Below are positions 32,701-43,414 of a stretch of DNA of 64,000 bases, one piece after another (the first letter of the stretch is position 1; each line of letters opens with the position of its first letter). Source of the DNA: Bemisia tabaci (lineage: Eukaryota > Arthropoda > Insecta > Hemiptera > Aleyrodidae); the NCBI RefSeq assembly GCF_918797505.1, contig NC_092800.1, positions 43,268,369 through 43,332,368 of the forward strand. Direction: 5' to 3'. Both the position numbers and the translations under genes were made by a program. The notes beneath the pieces were generated by a model. That model searched no databases. It was not told where the DNA came from and was given only the letters and a program-made list of their open reading frames with translations.

Positions 32701-34508
32701 GCAGCAAAATAAAAGCACAAAATGTAAAAGAAAAAATTAAAGTGCTTTGTAAATCATTGAATTTGACACGGAGCCACCAATATTTAAAAAAACACACATT
32801 ATATTATTATTATCCTTTGATGAATTGATACATATTTTTTTGCCATCAATTTAAATGAGAATAATCAATGCAGAGTGCGCAAACATTTCAAAATCATAAG
32901 TTAAAAAACGCTGACTATGCGAGTATACATATTACAGCCTAACAGAGCGGAGCGGCGTGCTGCCAGTGCGAGAGGCTCACTGGCGCCTACAAACCTAAGT
33001 GGATACTTCACGCATTGCACAATGCTTGAAGTATCCACTTAGGTTTGTAGGCGCCAATGCGCGTCGTTGCGCGCTGCACAGAGCACAGTATCATACGAAA
33101 TTGAACGTATTAAGAATGACAGGCATCCTTTAAAAGTACAGATCTTTCCTGGCAAAATAAATCAAGATACTTATCGCACACAGGAAAAGTTTAAGAGCCT
33201 TTTGCTGAGGCAAATATAGAGGTTTATCCGGTTCATAGGTATAACAAGGTGGGAATTTCTTGAAAGATAATTAACTCCTGGCACACCAAAGAGGTGTAGA
33301 GAGTTTTAGTGAATTTTGTCTCATGGAATTGACGCTCCCCCATTTTTACCAAAACTCTCAACTATATATTATTCTCCGTTGGACCAAACAGACAAAACAA
33401 AAAACAAGCAAACCGTCATTCTTCCAAGACATTATACATTTTCCGTGAGCAACCGTCGTTTGTATTTACATGTGGGTCAATTAACTTTGGGTCTCAATTG
33501 GCACGTGGACCAAAACTCCTGTGCCGAAAAAACGCGTGAACGTAAATTATTGGAAAAAACAGGTGCGCGGACAAAAATCGTTGACGGAATGTCCTAAAAC
33601 CTCCAATAAAGTTAATATCTTAGTTAGGGGGTTACTTTTACACAAGCAGCAATGATCGCAGTAAGTTGCGATTTGAATGGGAAACGTATCATCAGCGGCG
33701 ATTTATCGCAGTGTTATCCGACGAAAAAAATCGTGATAAATTGAGATAAAGTTTCTATTTTATCGAACGCGATTTTACAGAGATAAAATTGCGACAAGAT
33801 TGAGGATGTTGCTCAGATGTTGATGATCCTAGCGATTTTATCGCCTGCAAAAGTCGTAAAAAAATCGCAATTTAATCTCTCAGAGCCTTGACCTTCCCAA
33901 TAAAAAATACTACCTACTTGGACAGTATTTTTCGTTGTACGAAACGTAGTTTATTAGAAATTTTGATGAGAAAACGCATTTCAAAATGCTTAAATTTGTA
34001 GTTTGTCTAGTAAACTGGTATGTTAACGTTCCTTTGTTTCAACAGGTATGCATCCAGGAAACCAGCAACTGAACCAGCAACCGAACCAGCAACCGAACCA
34101 ACAACCTAATGTCCCTCAACGGAACGCTGCCGGGCAACAGGTTCCACCACCACCAGCCGCCAATCAAGTTGCAATCTGTAAATTCAATTGCATGGTAACG
34201 CATGACTACCACGTATTCTACGAAAATGCTTGGCGCCAGTTGCGAGTGGGTACCTCGCATGGGTAAATGGCCAGCCGAATTGCAAATGTATTCTGTCTTC
34301 GTACTTTCTGGACTTCTGTGAACAACAAGACATCGACCCCAGGTGCGGCAAATATTGGGTCGGGTGGCCTACATGTTTTAAAGCATGGGTGTGGTCAGCC
34401 ACGAAAAACTGTAGGCAACTCGTTAAGACCAGAGGGGAATTGGATCATCTGGTGACGAAGTCACTATTGCCTGTACCTGGAACCAGACAAACTTTGGCTG
34501 AGAATTAA
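29720..34508 (+). CDS. Small secreted Asn/Gln/Pro-repeat, Cys/Trp-rich orphan protein; spliced gene
   Basis: Exon 1 (29720-29837) opens at ATG in a GCCACCATGG context. Residues 16-39 form a strong hydrophobic segment ending YFAAG, a plausible signal peptide; Met16 would give a more compact one. Exon 1 ends CAG|GTATGA in phase 1. Exon 2 starts after TTTGTTTCAACAG at 34045; G+GT makes Gly40 and leads straight into the exon 2 frame. Residues 45-61 are NQQP-type repeats, then a Pro4 stretch, then a domain with Cys84 and Cys88. TAA at 34264 would end a 112-residue protein, but a Cys/Trp-rich frame continues to TAA at 34506. Splicing 34263-34342 (GTAAAT...CCCCAG) joins the frames (166 aa, 5 Cys). 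A missing G in the GGG at 34261-34263 would instead give about 193 aa with 8 Cys. I do not recognise the family. Splice and phase agreement are seen; secretion is inferred. Confidence 0.72.
30000..30526. mobile_element. pogo-like MITE, CGGTAAAAGCTCGTTAAGACG
   Basis: Ends CGGTAAAAGCTCGTTAAGAC and TAACGAGCTTTTACTG between TA dinucleotides (29998-29999 and 30527-30528). Inner repeats of GTCTTAA and CTTAAGACGAA are typical of pogo/Tigger-type non-autonomous elements. The 139-codon frame at 30161-30580 is mostly TIR sequence and not counted as a gene. Confidence 0.75.
30796..30960. mobile_element. hAT-type MITE CAGTGGCGTGGCG, in intron 1
   Basis: 165-bp copy of the 1900-2063 family with both TIRs intact. 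The flanking octamers no longer match, so it is older, or its TSD has eroded. Confidence 0.85.
32490..33060. repeat. ~575-bp dispersed repeat with terminal hairpin, copy 2
   Basis: Same order of blocks as 22310-22885, with the end hairpin at 32978-33057 (CACTGGCGCCTACAAACC). Lies within intron 1 of the secreted-protein gene. Confidence 0.75.
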
Positions 34509-34655
34509 TGAAGTTTCATCACGCAATATTGAAAAGCCAATCATATTATAATTTTGCTAAATTTGCTATAAGAACCTTTTATACGCAGTGTGTGCGATTA
34601 AAAATAACTCAAAAGCTGGGCGCCTTTGGCTTTTCTTCGAATGTAAGAGTCAGCG

Positions 34656-34702
34656 AATAAAAAATTCTTACGACTTCAAAGTATTGTGAAACCAACAATA
34701 AA
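34656..34702 (+). promoter_or_regulatory. Polyadenylation signals of the secreted-protein gene
   Basis: Two AATAAA hexamers lie at 34656-34661 and 34697-34702, about 150 and 190 bases after the TAA at 34506-34508. This spacing fits a short 3' UTR and supports treating 34046-34508 as the terminal coding exon or exons. Confidence 0.55.
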
Positions 34703-35504
34703 CTTTCTTCAATGACGAACTCATCCTAACTTGACTGTGGATTTTTCACGTGTAGAAAATTTAAATTGACTAATTTAAATGCAGCAGTAAACGCTAATCT
34801 GTGCGAGTTGATTTTAGGAACATTTAATAGACTCGATGTATTTTGCGTGAACTTTTCATGAAGGGGAAAATCTTGTACTTTCTTTATTCTTAATTTTTTC
34901 ATTTTGAGTCTAGCAAATAATCGCAAAATTAGCTTTTAAGTTTAAACTCTAGTTGGTACACCAGTTCCTCTATTTCACACGCTTTCTCTGCTTTCACTTA
35001 GAAAACTATTCCTTGAAATAGTAGATTTTAATGCTATGTTATTTCAAGTCAGTGCGGATTTTTCGTGATCGAGTATGCATATGTTTTAAAGAACCTTTAT
35101 TTTTCAATTTATCTAACTAAAATAATTTCCATTTTGGCTAAACAGGAACAGTACACATGACTTTTGTGAAGCGTATTAAATTGAGTGAAAAAATTGATAA
35201 TCATCTCAACATTGTCAACTTCTATATATCTTTTGTTAAGTGCGCCATTATTTCCTCTAAATTTTGCTTCTATTTATTTCTATTTATTTTAATTATTTTT
35301 AAGAATCATTTATTGAAGAGTTTTCTTATCCTTTAAAAATTAGTGTCATTTAAATTTTAAGTTCTTGTTCAAATGTGGAATTAAAGGAGAAGAGAGGTAT
35401 TTCGTGCCGTTATTGAGATAGTGAACGTGTATCCAACTTTCAATGTTTCAGTATTTATTTCCTTTAAAATATTACACCAATCGTTGATCTTCGTGAAGTT
35501 GTTT
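34703..35504. other. AT-rich region downstream of the gene, nothing recognised
   Basis: No gene, repeat or inverted repeat was supported. Confidence 0.45.
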
Positions 35505-35890
35505 ATTTAGAGAAATACGTGTTTGAAGTTTCGAAATTACATGGATCCTTATCGCAGAAAGAAAGTTCAAACTGACTTTTTGATGCTTGGAAATTGGAAT
35601 TTGGGAGCAAATTTTTCACAAAACGTACATTAAGACTAGATTTACTTAAAATCATTAATATCTCGATCAGTGGCGTGGCGTGAATTGCGATACATCGATT
35701 GTTATGCCATTTAAACCGATGGAAAAGGATCGGTAAACAGGGTGTTCGCATGCGAACACCTTAATAATCGATTCTCTGACATAGGTTTAAATGGCATGAC
35801 AATCGATACATCGCGATTCACACCACGCCACTGATCTCGATTTTGCCAAAAACTGCACTTATGCGCCTTGTCCTCCGAGTACCTCAATTC
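35505..35890 (+). repeat. 1.1-kb dispersed repeat, partial copy C
   Basis: Corresponds to about 3330-3530 of copy A, from TTTCGAAATTACATGGATCC to CTTATGCGCCTTGTCC, interrupted by the hAT MITE at 35668-35833. Confidence 0.75.
35668..35833. mobile_element. hAT-type MITE CAGTGGCGTGGCG, with 8-bp TSD
   Basis: 166 bp, flanked by ATCTCGAT at 35660-35667 and 35834-35841. The uninterrupted relative of the host repeat near 3478-3490 carries a single ATCTCGAT, giving the empty site. Confidence 0.93.
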
Positions 35891-35919
35891 TCCTCGGAGA
35901 AAAGGGGAGAGAGAGAGCG

Positions 35920-36172
35920 AAGGCCTGCCACAGTCAGAGGGAAGGAATGCAGGGAGCCGGCGCCGGACTGTGGAATGTCACTGATAGACATAAATTCCAC
36001 CCTCGGGTCCGTAAGGCCTCAATGATGAGAATCCTGACATTTTAGCGCAGAAACAGCTTACGACGACTCCTTACGGAACGTCGGCGATAGACATAAATTC
36101 CACAGTCAGAGGGAAGGAATGCAGGGAGGCTCCCTGCATTCCTTCCCCCTGACTGTGGAATTTATGTCCATC
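35920..36172. repeat. Near-perfect 42-bp-stem hairpin with a partial upstream copy
   Basis: ACATAAATTCCACAGTCAGA...GGAATGCAGGGA (36091-36127) pairs with 36131-36167 around a 3-base loop with a single mismatch, extending to 36086-36172. A partial copy of the arm is at 35928-35960 and the flank ATAGACATAAATTCCAC recurs near 35985. It could yield small RNAs or be a tiny MITE. Confidence 0.75.
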
Positions 36173-37195
36173 AATTATCAAAGACAATTTAGCAAAGATC
36201 GATAAACAAAGATCGATGTATCGAAGGGTTGGATAACCCTACCTATTCTGTTTTATCCTTATCTTTACGGTTACACACTGATTATTCTCCTTTTCTCAAA
36301 CTTCTTCCATTTTACTCAATTAATATCAATGTCGTTCCCCATCTCGTTTTATTTCATGTCCATCATATTTTATATCGAACTATATATCGAAGATCGATAG
36401 ACATTACCCTGTTTTATGACTATCTATCTTGTTGAATTCTTATCCACCCCGTTTCACACTGATTATTCCCGTTTTCTTAAAATTCCTACCTTTTATCCCG
36501 GTGAATGTCAATAAATTCTGTCTTATCCCGGTGTATCCTGCTTTATGTCGAACGATATATCGAAGATCTATATACAATACAATATTTTCTACCTACGAAT
36601 GAAACCCCAAAATATGATGGTAGGGGTGCGAGGCATGCCATAAGAAAAAAAAAATATAAATAAAATTAGTTATGGGGGGGGGGGGGCGGGCTACGGGAGT
36701 TAGAAAAATGAGCTGCGAGGGGAGGGGTAGAGTAAATGCTCGCAAAAAAAATTAGAACTAACCTGGCAATGATTTAAAAAAAAAAAAAAAAAGGAAGTAT
36801 AAAATCCGTTGACTTGGCCGAGAAATGGAAATAAAACATCAGCTGATAGCAAACAAAGGTTACCAAGGAAACCAAGGAATGGAGCTTTCATAAAATAGTT
36901 TAGTTGCAAACAGCGTAAGTAGGGCACTTATGTTAATTACCGTTTATAAGTAATCGGCAAATGCGATTTAACCGAAAATCTATACAGTTCTTCATCAGAT
37001 CAAAATGGACAAAATTACAAAATTTGAGACAGCTAACGTAAATCTGACGATAGTTATCGTGAACGAAAGAATTGCTGACATAGATCCGGTAACTATTATA
37101 GGTGGGATGGGGTGGGATGGGATATTCCATAATGTACGAAATATTTCATCTCTCAAAACAGGTCAACTTTCAGTTTTACGGGATAGTCTTTATTA
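36173..37195. other. AT-rich region with simple repeats
   Basis: Contains a G run near 36675-36688, an A run near 36777-36792, repeated ATATCGAAGATCGAT motifs (36370-36580) and GGGATGGGGTGGGATGGG near 37094. No gene recognised. Confidence 0.5.
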
Positions 37196-37407
37196 CACTG
37201 AGGAAAAAGTGAAGTTGGTTTAACATTCTGGGTGTAAAAAAAGTGTGCGAGAATTTATGAAATGCTGAAATACTCGCCACAGCAATTATAGTTTTATATC
37301 TTGGCATTGCTAAAGTAACTGCCGTGGTGGGTAATTTAGCAGTTTATAAGTTCTCGCGCACTTTTTTTACATGCAGAATGTTAAATCAACTTCACTTTTT
37401 TTCGGTG
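37196..37407. mobile_element. CACTGAGG/CACCGAAA TIR element, TA target
   Basis: 212-bp sister of 47709-47920. TA at 37194-37195 and 37408-37409. Ends next to palindromic MITE copy 3. Confidence 0.82.
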
Positions 37408-37411
37408 TATT

Positions 37412-37914
37412 GGAGATGTTGCATGTGTGAGGAATTTGCGATTTGACTATTGATTCTTATTTAAATGTTTGCGAGAAACACGATGGTGCCACTGGTTTTC
37501 CCTGAAATCAACTCCCAAGCTCAAAAAAGCTCTCAGGTTGAGGCCAAAATGGAGGGGATATCCCACGCTATCATGAGAGCCCACTTCTACATCAAAACAA
37601 ACTCTCCATGCAAAGATAGGGAGCAAATACATTGACAGGGCTGCCACTTTATTTGGGGGACTCCAAAACTAAAAACACGGCAACCCAGCTAATGTATATT
37701 TGCTCCCTATCTTTGCATGGAGAGTTTGTCTTGATGTAGACGTGGACTCTCAGGATAGCGTGGGATATCCCCTCCATTTTGGCCTCAACTTGAGAGATTT
37801 TCTGAGCCTGGGAGTTGATTTCAGAGAAATCCAGTGGCACCATCGTGTTCCTCGCGAACTTTTACGTAAGAATCAAAAGTCAAATCGCAAATTCCTCACA
37901 CATGCAACATCTCC
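37412..37914. mobile_element. GGAGATGTTGCATG palindromic MITE, copy 3
   Basis: Uninterrupted 503-bp copy with the same ends; ATT directly on both sides may be a TSD. It begins five bases after the end of a CACTGAGG-family element, so two elements abut. Confidence 0.83.
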
Positions 37915-38890
37915 ATTGTCTGGTCAAGGCACGAATCATGCGAAGTTAATGAACCACCACACGGCGAGGACGAGTGTAAATCCCCTTTCCTCCATGAGTA
38001 CATTTCCGTTGTATGATCCGTTTCTGACGAGTTTTCCTCGAGGAAATCGAGGAGATCGCTAATTCAATCAGACGCGAGTCAATTCGAGCGGCGCGGGCTC
38101 CGATGCGATCGAAAGCGATCAACGAGACAGAAAACCGAGGCGCTCGCCTCGGACGCGAGCCCTAGCCCATCCATCCAGTCAACCAGGGCCGAGTCAAATC
38201 AATGCCGCGGAAAGGGCCATCAACAAAACCCCCCGCACAATTGACATCGATAAAAAAAAGCCGGGACTCGCAACAAAACACGCTCTCGAATTATGACATA
38301 AAAATCGGAGTCAACCTTTTCAGAGATACCGCCCAAGCGGAGACCTGCCATTTTACGATCGGGGTGGGTAGCCGGACGCTTCCGTGAGGGTGATACCCAT
38401 CGGCACACCCACGAAAAGGAGACGGATTGACATTGGCGTCGGGAAACTCCGCGCTCCTCGGCGAAGAGCTGGAGATCGGGTGCCCTGGCGATGAGGGAGC
38501 CCGGTGATTGGTGGGCGACGCCGCGTGGAGCCCCCGAGGAGCCCGGATCCAGGTCCATCCCAGACTCCGCCTCGGCGCCTTCCAGTCTCTTCCTTATCGA
38601 TCCACGACCCCCGGATGACTTGGCGTTTGTAAAAATTGTTGCTGCTCCGCCGCTGCGAGAGCAACACGACATAAACGGGTTATTTTTGGACCATCGCCGC
38701 CGGCCCGCCGTTGCCGCGTCCTCCAATCCCACCCTGCCCGAATCAAAACCACCCAACTCCAACATCAAACCATACAAAGAACCGCGTTTCTTCCCTAGAC
38801 AGACGCACACCCCATCCAAAACCACTTAACTCCAATAGAGATCAAACGGAAAACCACGGTTTTTCAACAGTGCGGCCCTTCGGGCCGCAC
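37915..38890. other. GC-rich unique island
   Basis: Single-copy, CpG-rich. The longest frame in the window (201 codons, minus, 38220-38825) overlaps a 112-codon plus frame; both have the Arg/Gly/Pro-rich look of GC-biased non-coding DNA and no recognisable domain. A small palindrome GTGCGGCCCTTCGGGCCGCAC lies at 38870-38890. Regulatory DNA or a non-coding first exon are possible. Confidence 0.4.
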
Positions 38891-38989
38891 AAAACCACAT
38901 TAGTTCACGTTAAAATCATACGCACATTCGCGGTTTTTAGGATTTTGGTGTTTTTTCGGGGGAAAGCGGCGCCAGTCGCGGAAAAGAGA

Positions 38990-39300
38990 TAAAGGCTCGG
39001 CGTGGATCCCGTGTTTCCTTCTCTGTTTGCTTCGGTGCGCTCTTCCTGGGCTGAGCCTTTGCCAGCTGCGGCGTGGGGGGGCGGGGGGCGGTGGGGGGAG
39101 CTGGAAATTCCCGGGACGCCAGGCGGGCGCCACCACCGGCTCGCCCGGGGCTCCGGGTCCCCGGCGGCGACGACGGTCGGTGCTACCAACCTCCGCCGAT
39201 GGAATCAATTGACGCTTTCATCCTCGCCTGCGTTGCCGATCGCACCCACCGTCTAATTATCGGCCTAATCTGGGAGCGGTCTTCAGGATCGTAGTCATGG
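38990..39300. other. GC-rich unique island
   Basis: Very GC-rich (GCGTGGGGGGGCGGGGGGCG) with frames on both strands that are compositional shadows. TCTAATTATCGG near 39251 is a homeodomain-type core. Confidence 0.4.
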
Positions 39301-39327
39301 TGGCTCCTTTAACACCTCCAGCTATGC

Positions 39328-39652
39328 CTAGAGCCCCTTTATACTGAGAGTCCTGACAACACCCCTCATGGAGTCACAAACGGGAATAAAGATTACACAA
39401 ATTGAACGTTTTTTGTAATCTTTGATCATTCTTTGATCGGCTCATTCTTAAATTCCTTTCTCCGTTCCTTCTCTCATTCCGTTTGTTCCTTGTCGAACCC
39501 GGAATTCCTCGGTCCATTCCAGATTATAACCTTTGCAATTGGTGAAAATGTAATCTTTATTCCCGTTTGTGACACTGTGAAGGCCTAAAATCCGGTTAAC
39601 CAATCAGAAATGGATTCGCATTGTCTTGACTCTCAGTATAAAGGGACTCTAG
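39328..39652. mobile_element. CTAGAGTCCCTTTATACTG element, complete
   Basis: 325 bp with TIRs CTAGAGCCCCTTTATACTGA and TCAGTATAAAGGGACTCTAG and a second inner inverted pair around TAATCTTT. Confidence 0.8.
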
Positions 39653-39681
39653 CTACACCCAACCTTCATAGCCCTGAAATA

Positions 39682-40385
39682 CCTTCCGTGATAGCGATAA
39701 GAGCAGTAAGTGTCAAATTTTCGTAATCGAGTTTCCTTCAAAATTTGTCTAAACTCTTTTAGATGAAATCACTGAAATTGCTAAAACAGCAACTCAGCAC
39801 CTTGTATCAAAACTAGCCATATGGGCGTATTTCTACCAAACGGAACTATGCGCATTGAGACATGAGTCCTGAGATTTCATAAGAATATGTGCATAACAGG
39901 GCTCACGTCATAATGCACGTAGTTCCGTTTGATAGAAATACGTCCACATGGGAAAGCCGTAAGTGCGCAAAAAATGACGTAGTTGTAGGCAAGACAGCAG
40001 TAGGTGACAATATTCCTCCAGAGAGCCAATAAAAACAGTTCTTTCACGTAAGGTGCCGCTCTCTTCTGCCAATATCCAACCTGAAAATGGATTTTTGTCG
40101 TGTGTCTAAAACGCAACCACGAAAGCATGCAGAAGATGGCACCTACGGCTGTCTTGCCTAAAAATAACCCAGCATGAATTTGAAAAATACCCTTTTTATG
40201 TAAATGAAATGAAATCAGTCGATTTTTAATTATCTTAACGATTTCTAGGAGTCTTTCGGACAAATAGTGGCAATTTGACAAAGAACAGAGGTTTCTTCCA
40301 ATCCAATTTTTCGTTCAGAAGCACCTGAGCCCGTTTTCTCACAACTTCATTTTTCCACTCACTGCTCTCGTCGCTATCACTGCAG
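39682..40385. mobile_element. CTGCCGTGAT TIR element with nested hairpin
   Basis: Full-length relative of 28859-29447, enlarged by the TGGACG hairpin at 39822-39946. The site AGAGGTTTCTTCCAAT near 40287 is the empty form of the insertion seen at 47709-47920. Confidence 0.72.
39822..39946. mobile_element. TGGACGTATTT hairpin MITE
   Basis: 125-bp palindrome with the family core; absent at the corresponding point of the 28859-29447 element. Confidence 0.82.
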
Positions 40386-40949
40386 GTACATTCATAAGTA
40401 TTTTCAAAGACATATATATTTTAAAGACCTCACGCTGCTCTCTTTTAGAGTACCGATGCGAGGAGAGAACGGTTACGTTATGGAGCTTTAAGAACCCAAA
40501 CGGATAGCCAACCAATGAACTTAAAAGATCCAGACTAATTATTTATAACAATTGTTACGACCCGTCATTTTTAAAGCACGTATCTGACTCAGTTTTTGGA
40601 TAAATTAACTTATTTTTGCGGAAGAACGCTCATTTATAAACATCCTTGGCCACTTTGGTGTGGTACTGAAATCTGAAGATGGGCAGTGACATTTTTTGTG
40701 TTAGAGGGTTTGTTGCCCTTTTTGGCCCTGAGAGCTCCATATTTTGACATGCTTGTACTCTTCCTATGGAGGTATACTCAGATACTCTCATAATAATAAT
40801 ACTCTCCTAATACTCACCACATGATGTAAAAGTTACTTTCGGTAGTCGGCCTGGTAACTCTGAAATGGACGATTTTTTCAGAGTACATTTTTTCTATTTG
40901 TAGTGACCACCTCTATTTCATAGAAACAAGCACCGATGGCTATGATGTA

Positions 40950-41056
40950 CAGTAAAAGCTCGCTAATTGTAAGTCGAACCACAGTTAAGACGAAATGCCG
41001 CTTAAGTCGAATTATTTTTCGGTCTCTAGACGATTCGACTTAGCAAGCTTTCACTG
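40950..41056. mobile_element. pogo-like MITE, short form
   Basis: 107 bp, CAGTAAAAGCTCGCTAATTG...TTAGCAAGCTTTCACTG, preceded by TA; the right TA has become TG. Confidence 0.7.
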
Positions 41057-41929
41057 TGCTTTTAACATCTTTGCCTCTGTTACGAAAGATTAGAAAATTA
41101 TATTCCATACATTTTGTAATTTTGTCTTGTTGAGGATAAGCTGTCTAAAAAACCCACGATGGCTTTCCATCCAGCGCGATGTAATCTATAATTTTGGGGA
41201 CTTATAGCATTACTATCATTACTATAAGCTCTCTGGCTATATCTGAATTTTAATTTTTTGTCACAGATCGTTTTAACGATGTATTGGGTCGATTTTCGTG
41301 ATTTTTACGGCTGAGGTGGTCCCTGATTAATTGAGTCCGCTCTGTTCAGATTTTGTAAACTTAACTCGAGTGAACCCTCGATATTCCCCCTGGGAGTTGG
41401 GTCGCTTGACGGCCTGTGGGGGCGTAGGCATAGCTCCCTGAAGTTTTAATAAATGGCAACATATTATGAGACCATCCATGGGAAAAGAAACTTTAGTAAG
41501 TACCTATAAATTCAGAATTTAGCTACTAGCTGTACGGCGCGGCGTGCGCACATTTACAGCCATATAACGTTGAAAAATATCATTTCGAACATCAGCCGTG
41601 ACGATTTGAAGTTTGTAATTCCAAGGACGTAGATCTGAAAAAAAACTAGGTTTTAAATCCACCATGTCACATTCCTCATTGACGCAAAAATGAACATGAT
41701 TGCTGGCAAATTAGTTTTCTGAATAGTAATAGTTTTTCCCTGTCAAAATTTCAGTTCTCTACTTTTTGACTCAACTTGGGAAAAATTACTTTCTTGAAAA
41801 ATATGCCTCTCTACGTAAATCTCCGCTTTAGGATTACAAATGAGTCGTCTTTATAAAATGTCGTCAAAATTTCTGAAAACTTCGGACTTGTCCAAAGATT
41901 GCTCAATATGTGTGAATCATCATCGGGGT
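41057..41929. other. No gene recognised
   Basis: AT-rich single-copy DNA; nothing supported. Confidence 0.4.
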
Positions 41930-42990
41930 AAAAAAGAGTCGATTCGTAAAAATTATTTTCCAAGTCCCACAAAAATCGATCGAACAGGAGCCGCATATCG
42001 CACGATCAGTGGAACTCTCCACAGCGGTAAACGATACTGGTTAATTTGTGTAAGGCAGTGCGCCCGCATTTCCGTCTGATACTGTGCAATACTTCCGAGG
42101 TGGCATAGTTGCTCAGAGCGCCTTCCAAAGTATCACTTCGACTTGATGGCATGGGAGAAGGTACATGAAATTCGCTTTATAGCACTCCCTGGCGCTCTAT
42201 AAGACACCAACCTAGCCTCCACTGCCCTCTGTCGCACCACAATCCTTCGGGCATTGAGTACCTTAACAATTTCTGCATCCCTCTAATCTTTCATTGGGCG
42301 TCCTTTATGCCCTCTCTCAGGAGAAACCCAATCAAGGACCTTCTTCGGCAACCTGTCTCATGTCGTTCTCTGAATATGACCATACCAAATGAGTTGTTTC
42401 GTCATAATGTCATGCACGATGGTCTGTTTGGCACTCATAACCTGCCGTACCGTTTCGTTTCTGACGCGATGCTCTCTGGAAATACTAGCGGATCTACGCC
42501 AGAAGTCCATCTCTGTGGCAGAAGGTAACGATTGATTAAAATTTGACTTTTACGTCAAAAAATACCCCCTGACACCACGTTCCACAAAAATTGATTCAAC
42601 AGGAGCCGAGATAGCATTTTAGACCACATCCACCATCTTGGATTTTCGAATTTTGAAAGTTTAAGTTAAAATTCAAGTTTTCCGCCCAAAATTTATTCTC
42701 GGTACCGAATTTCATAAAAACTGATAGAACAGGAGGACACTCCATACCCTGGTAAACAATACCAGTCAATTTACAAACGTTAGTGCGCCTTCAATTACGT
42801 TTGATACCGTGCAATACTTCCGAGGTGGAATAGTTGCTTACAGCGCCTTCCAAGGTACCGCTTCGACTATAGCTGGCAGAAGATAACGATTGCCGCTGAT
42901 GTTACACTCTAGCGCGTGCGCAGTAACACATTTTCACATCACCGACTGTGAGGTAAAAAACATCCATACCTCAATTTGCGACGTTACAAT
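41930..42990 (+). repeat. Dispersed repeat D, two nested iterations flanking a LINE fragment
   Basis: The block GATACTGTGCAATACTTCCG, AGTTGCT...GCGCCTTCCAA appears near 42075 and 42815. It recurs near 51975 and 63445, and in the opposite direction near 60545. Each is preceded by a CAGGAGCC(G) stretch. No proteins recognised except the LINE remnant between. Confidence 0.6.
42172..42540 (-). pseudogene. LINE reverse-transcriptase C-terminal fragment
   Basis: Minus strand from 42531: LPSATEMDFWRRSASISR, RVRNETVRQVM, KQLIWYGHIQRT, a stop, LPKKVLDWVSPERG, HKGRPMKD, a second stop and VKVLNAR. After a frameshift it continues GLWCDRGQWRLG. This is the post-RT C-terminus typical of insect LINE ORFs. 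Two stops and a frameshift show decay. It sits inside another dispersed repeat family and lacks the RT domain, as expected of a 5'-truncated copy. Confidence 0.8.
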
Positions 42991-43414
42991 TTACATTGAC
43001 TATTTCATACGGGTAGACGAATATGAACACGTAAAATCTGCCGTGATTTTTTCGAGATAAGACGATAAGTATGAATTTATGCGCTCCTTTATTAAGAAAT
43101 AAGAAGTATAAATAAGAACTGCCAAGGAAATAAAAACAGATCCGAGATTGTATAGCCCTTGAAGTGAAGAGTTGATAAAGCGCCGAAACATACTAAGTGA
43201 GGGCACTGGCGTCGCACTGGAAAATTCAATTTTCCATCAACCAGGAGGTAAACAATTGAAAATACCCTACTTGATTCCTCACATAAATCAAAACGTTTTA
43301 TAAGTTATTTTATTTTTCCTCTTCTCCTCTTCCTCCTTTTCCTAAAGAGAAATTGTAATTTTTGTAATAAGTCATCAAGCATACTCTTTTAAAGAATCAG
43401 TGTTGTATGGTGTT

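Larger units (their letters stand above)
29838..34045 (+). other. Intron 1 of the secreted-protein gene
   Basis: This is a GT-AG intron of about 4.2 kb with donor CAG|GTATGA. The acceptor is a pyrimidine-rich tract ending CAACAG, preceded by a possible TTAAC branch site near 34023. It holds a pogo-like element (30000-30526), a hAT MITE (30796-30960) and a dispersed repeat with a terminal hairpin (32490-33060). The rest (31000-32490 and 33070-34020) is AT-rich with no recognisable gene. Confidence 0.65.

Noticed and set aside
33986..34071. ATG with signal-like MLKFVVCLVNW just before the exon 2 acceptor
   Set aside because: A 28-nt intron would be too short to splice, and the unspliced frame stops after 28 codons; the 29720 exon fits in phase and context.
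38220..38825. 201-codon minus-strand frame, the longest in the window
   Set aside because: It lies in a GC-rich island where stops are rare, overlaps open frames on the other strand, has Arg/Gly/Ser-biased composition, and shows no domain or splice/UTR context.
39002..39294. Overlapping plus-strand frames rich in Gly/Arg/Pro
   Set aside because: Three frames and the opposite strand are all open because of GC composition.
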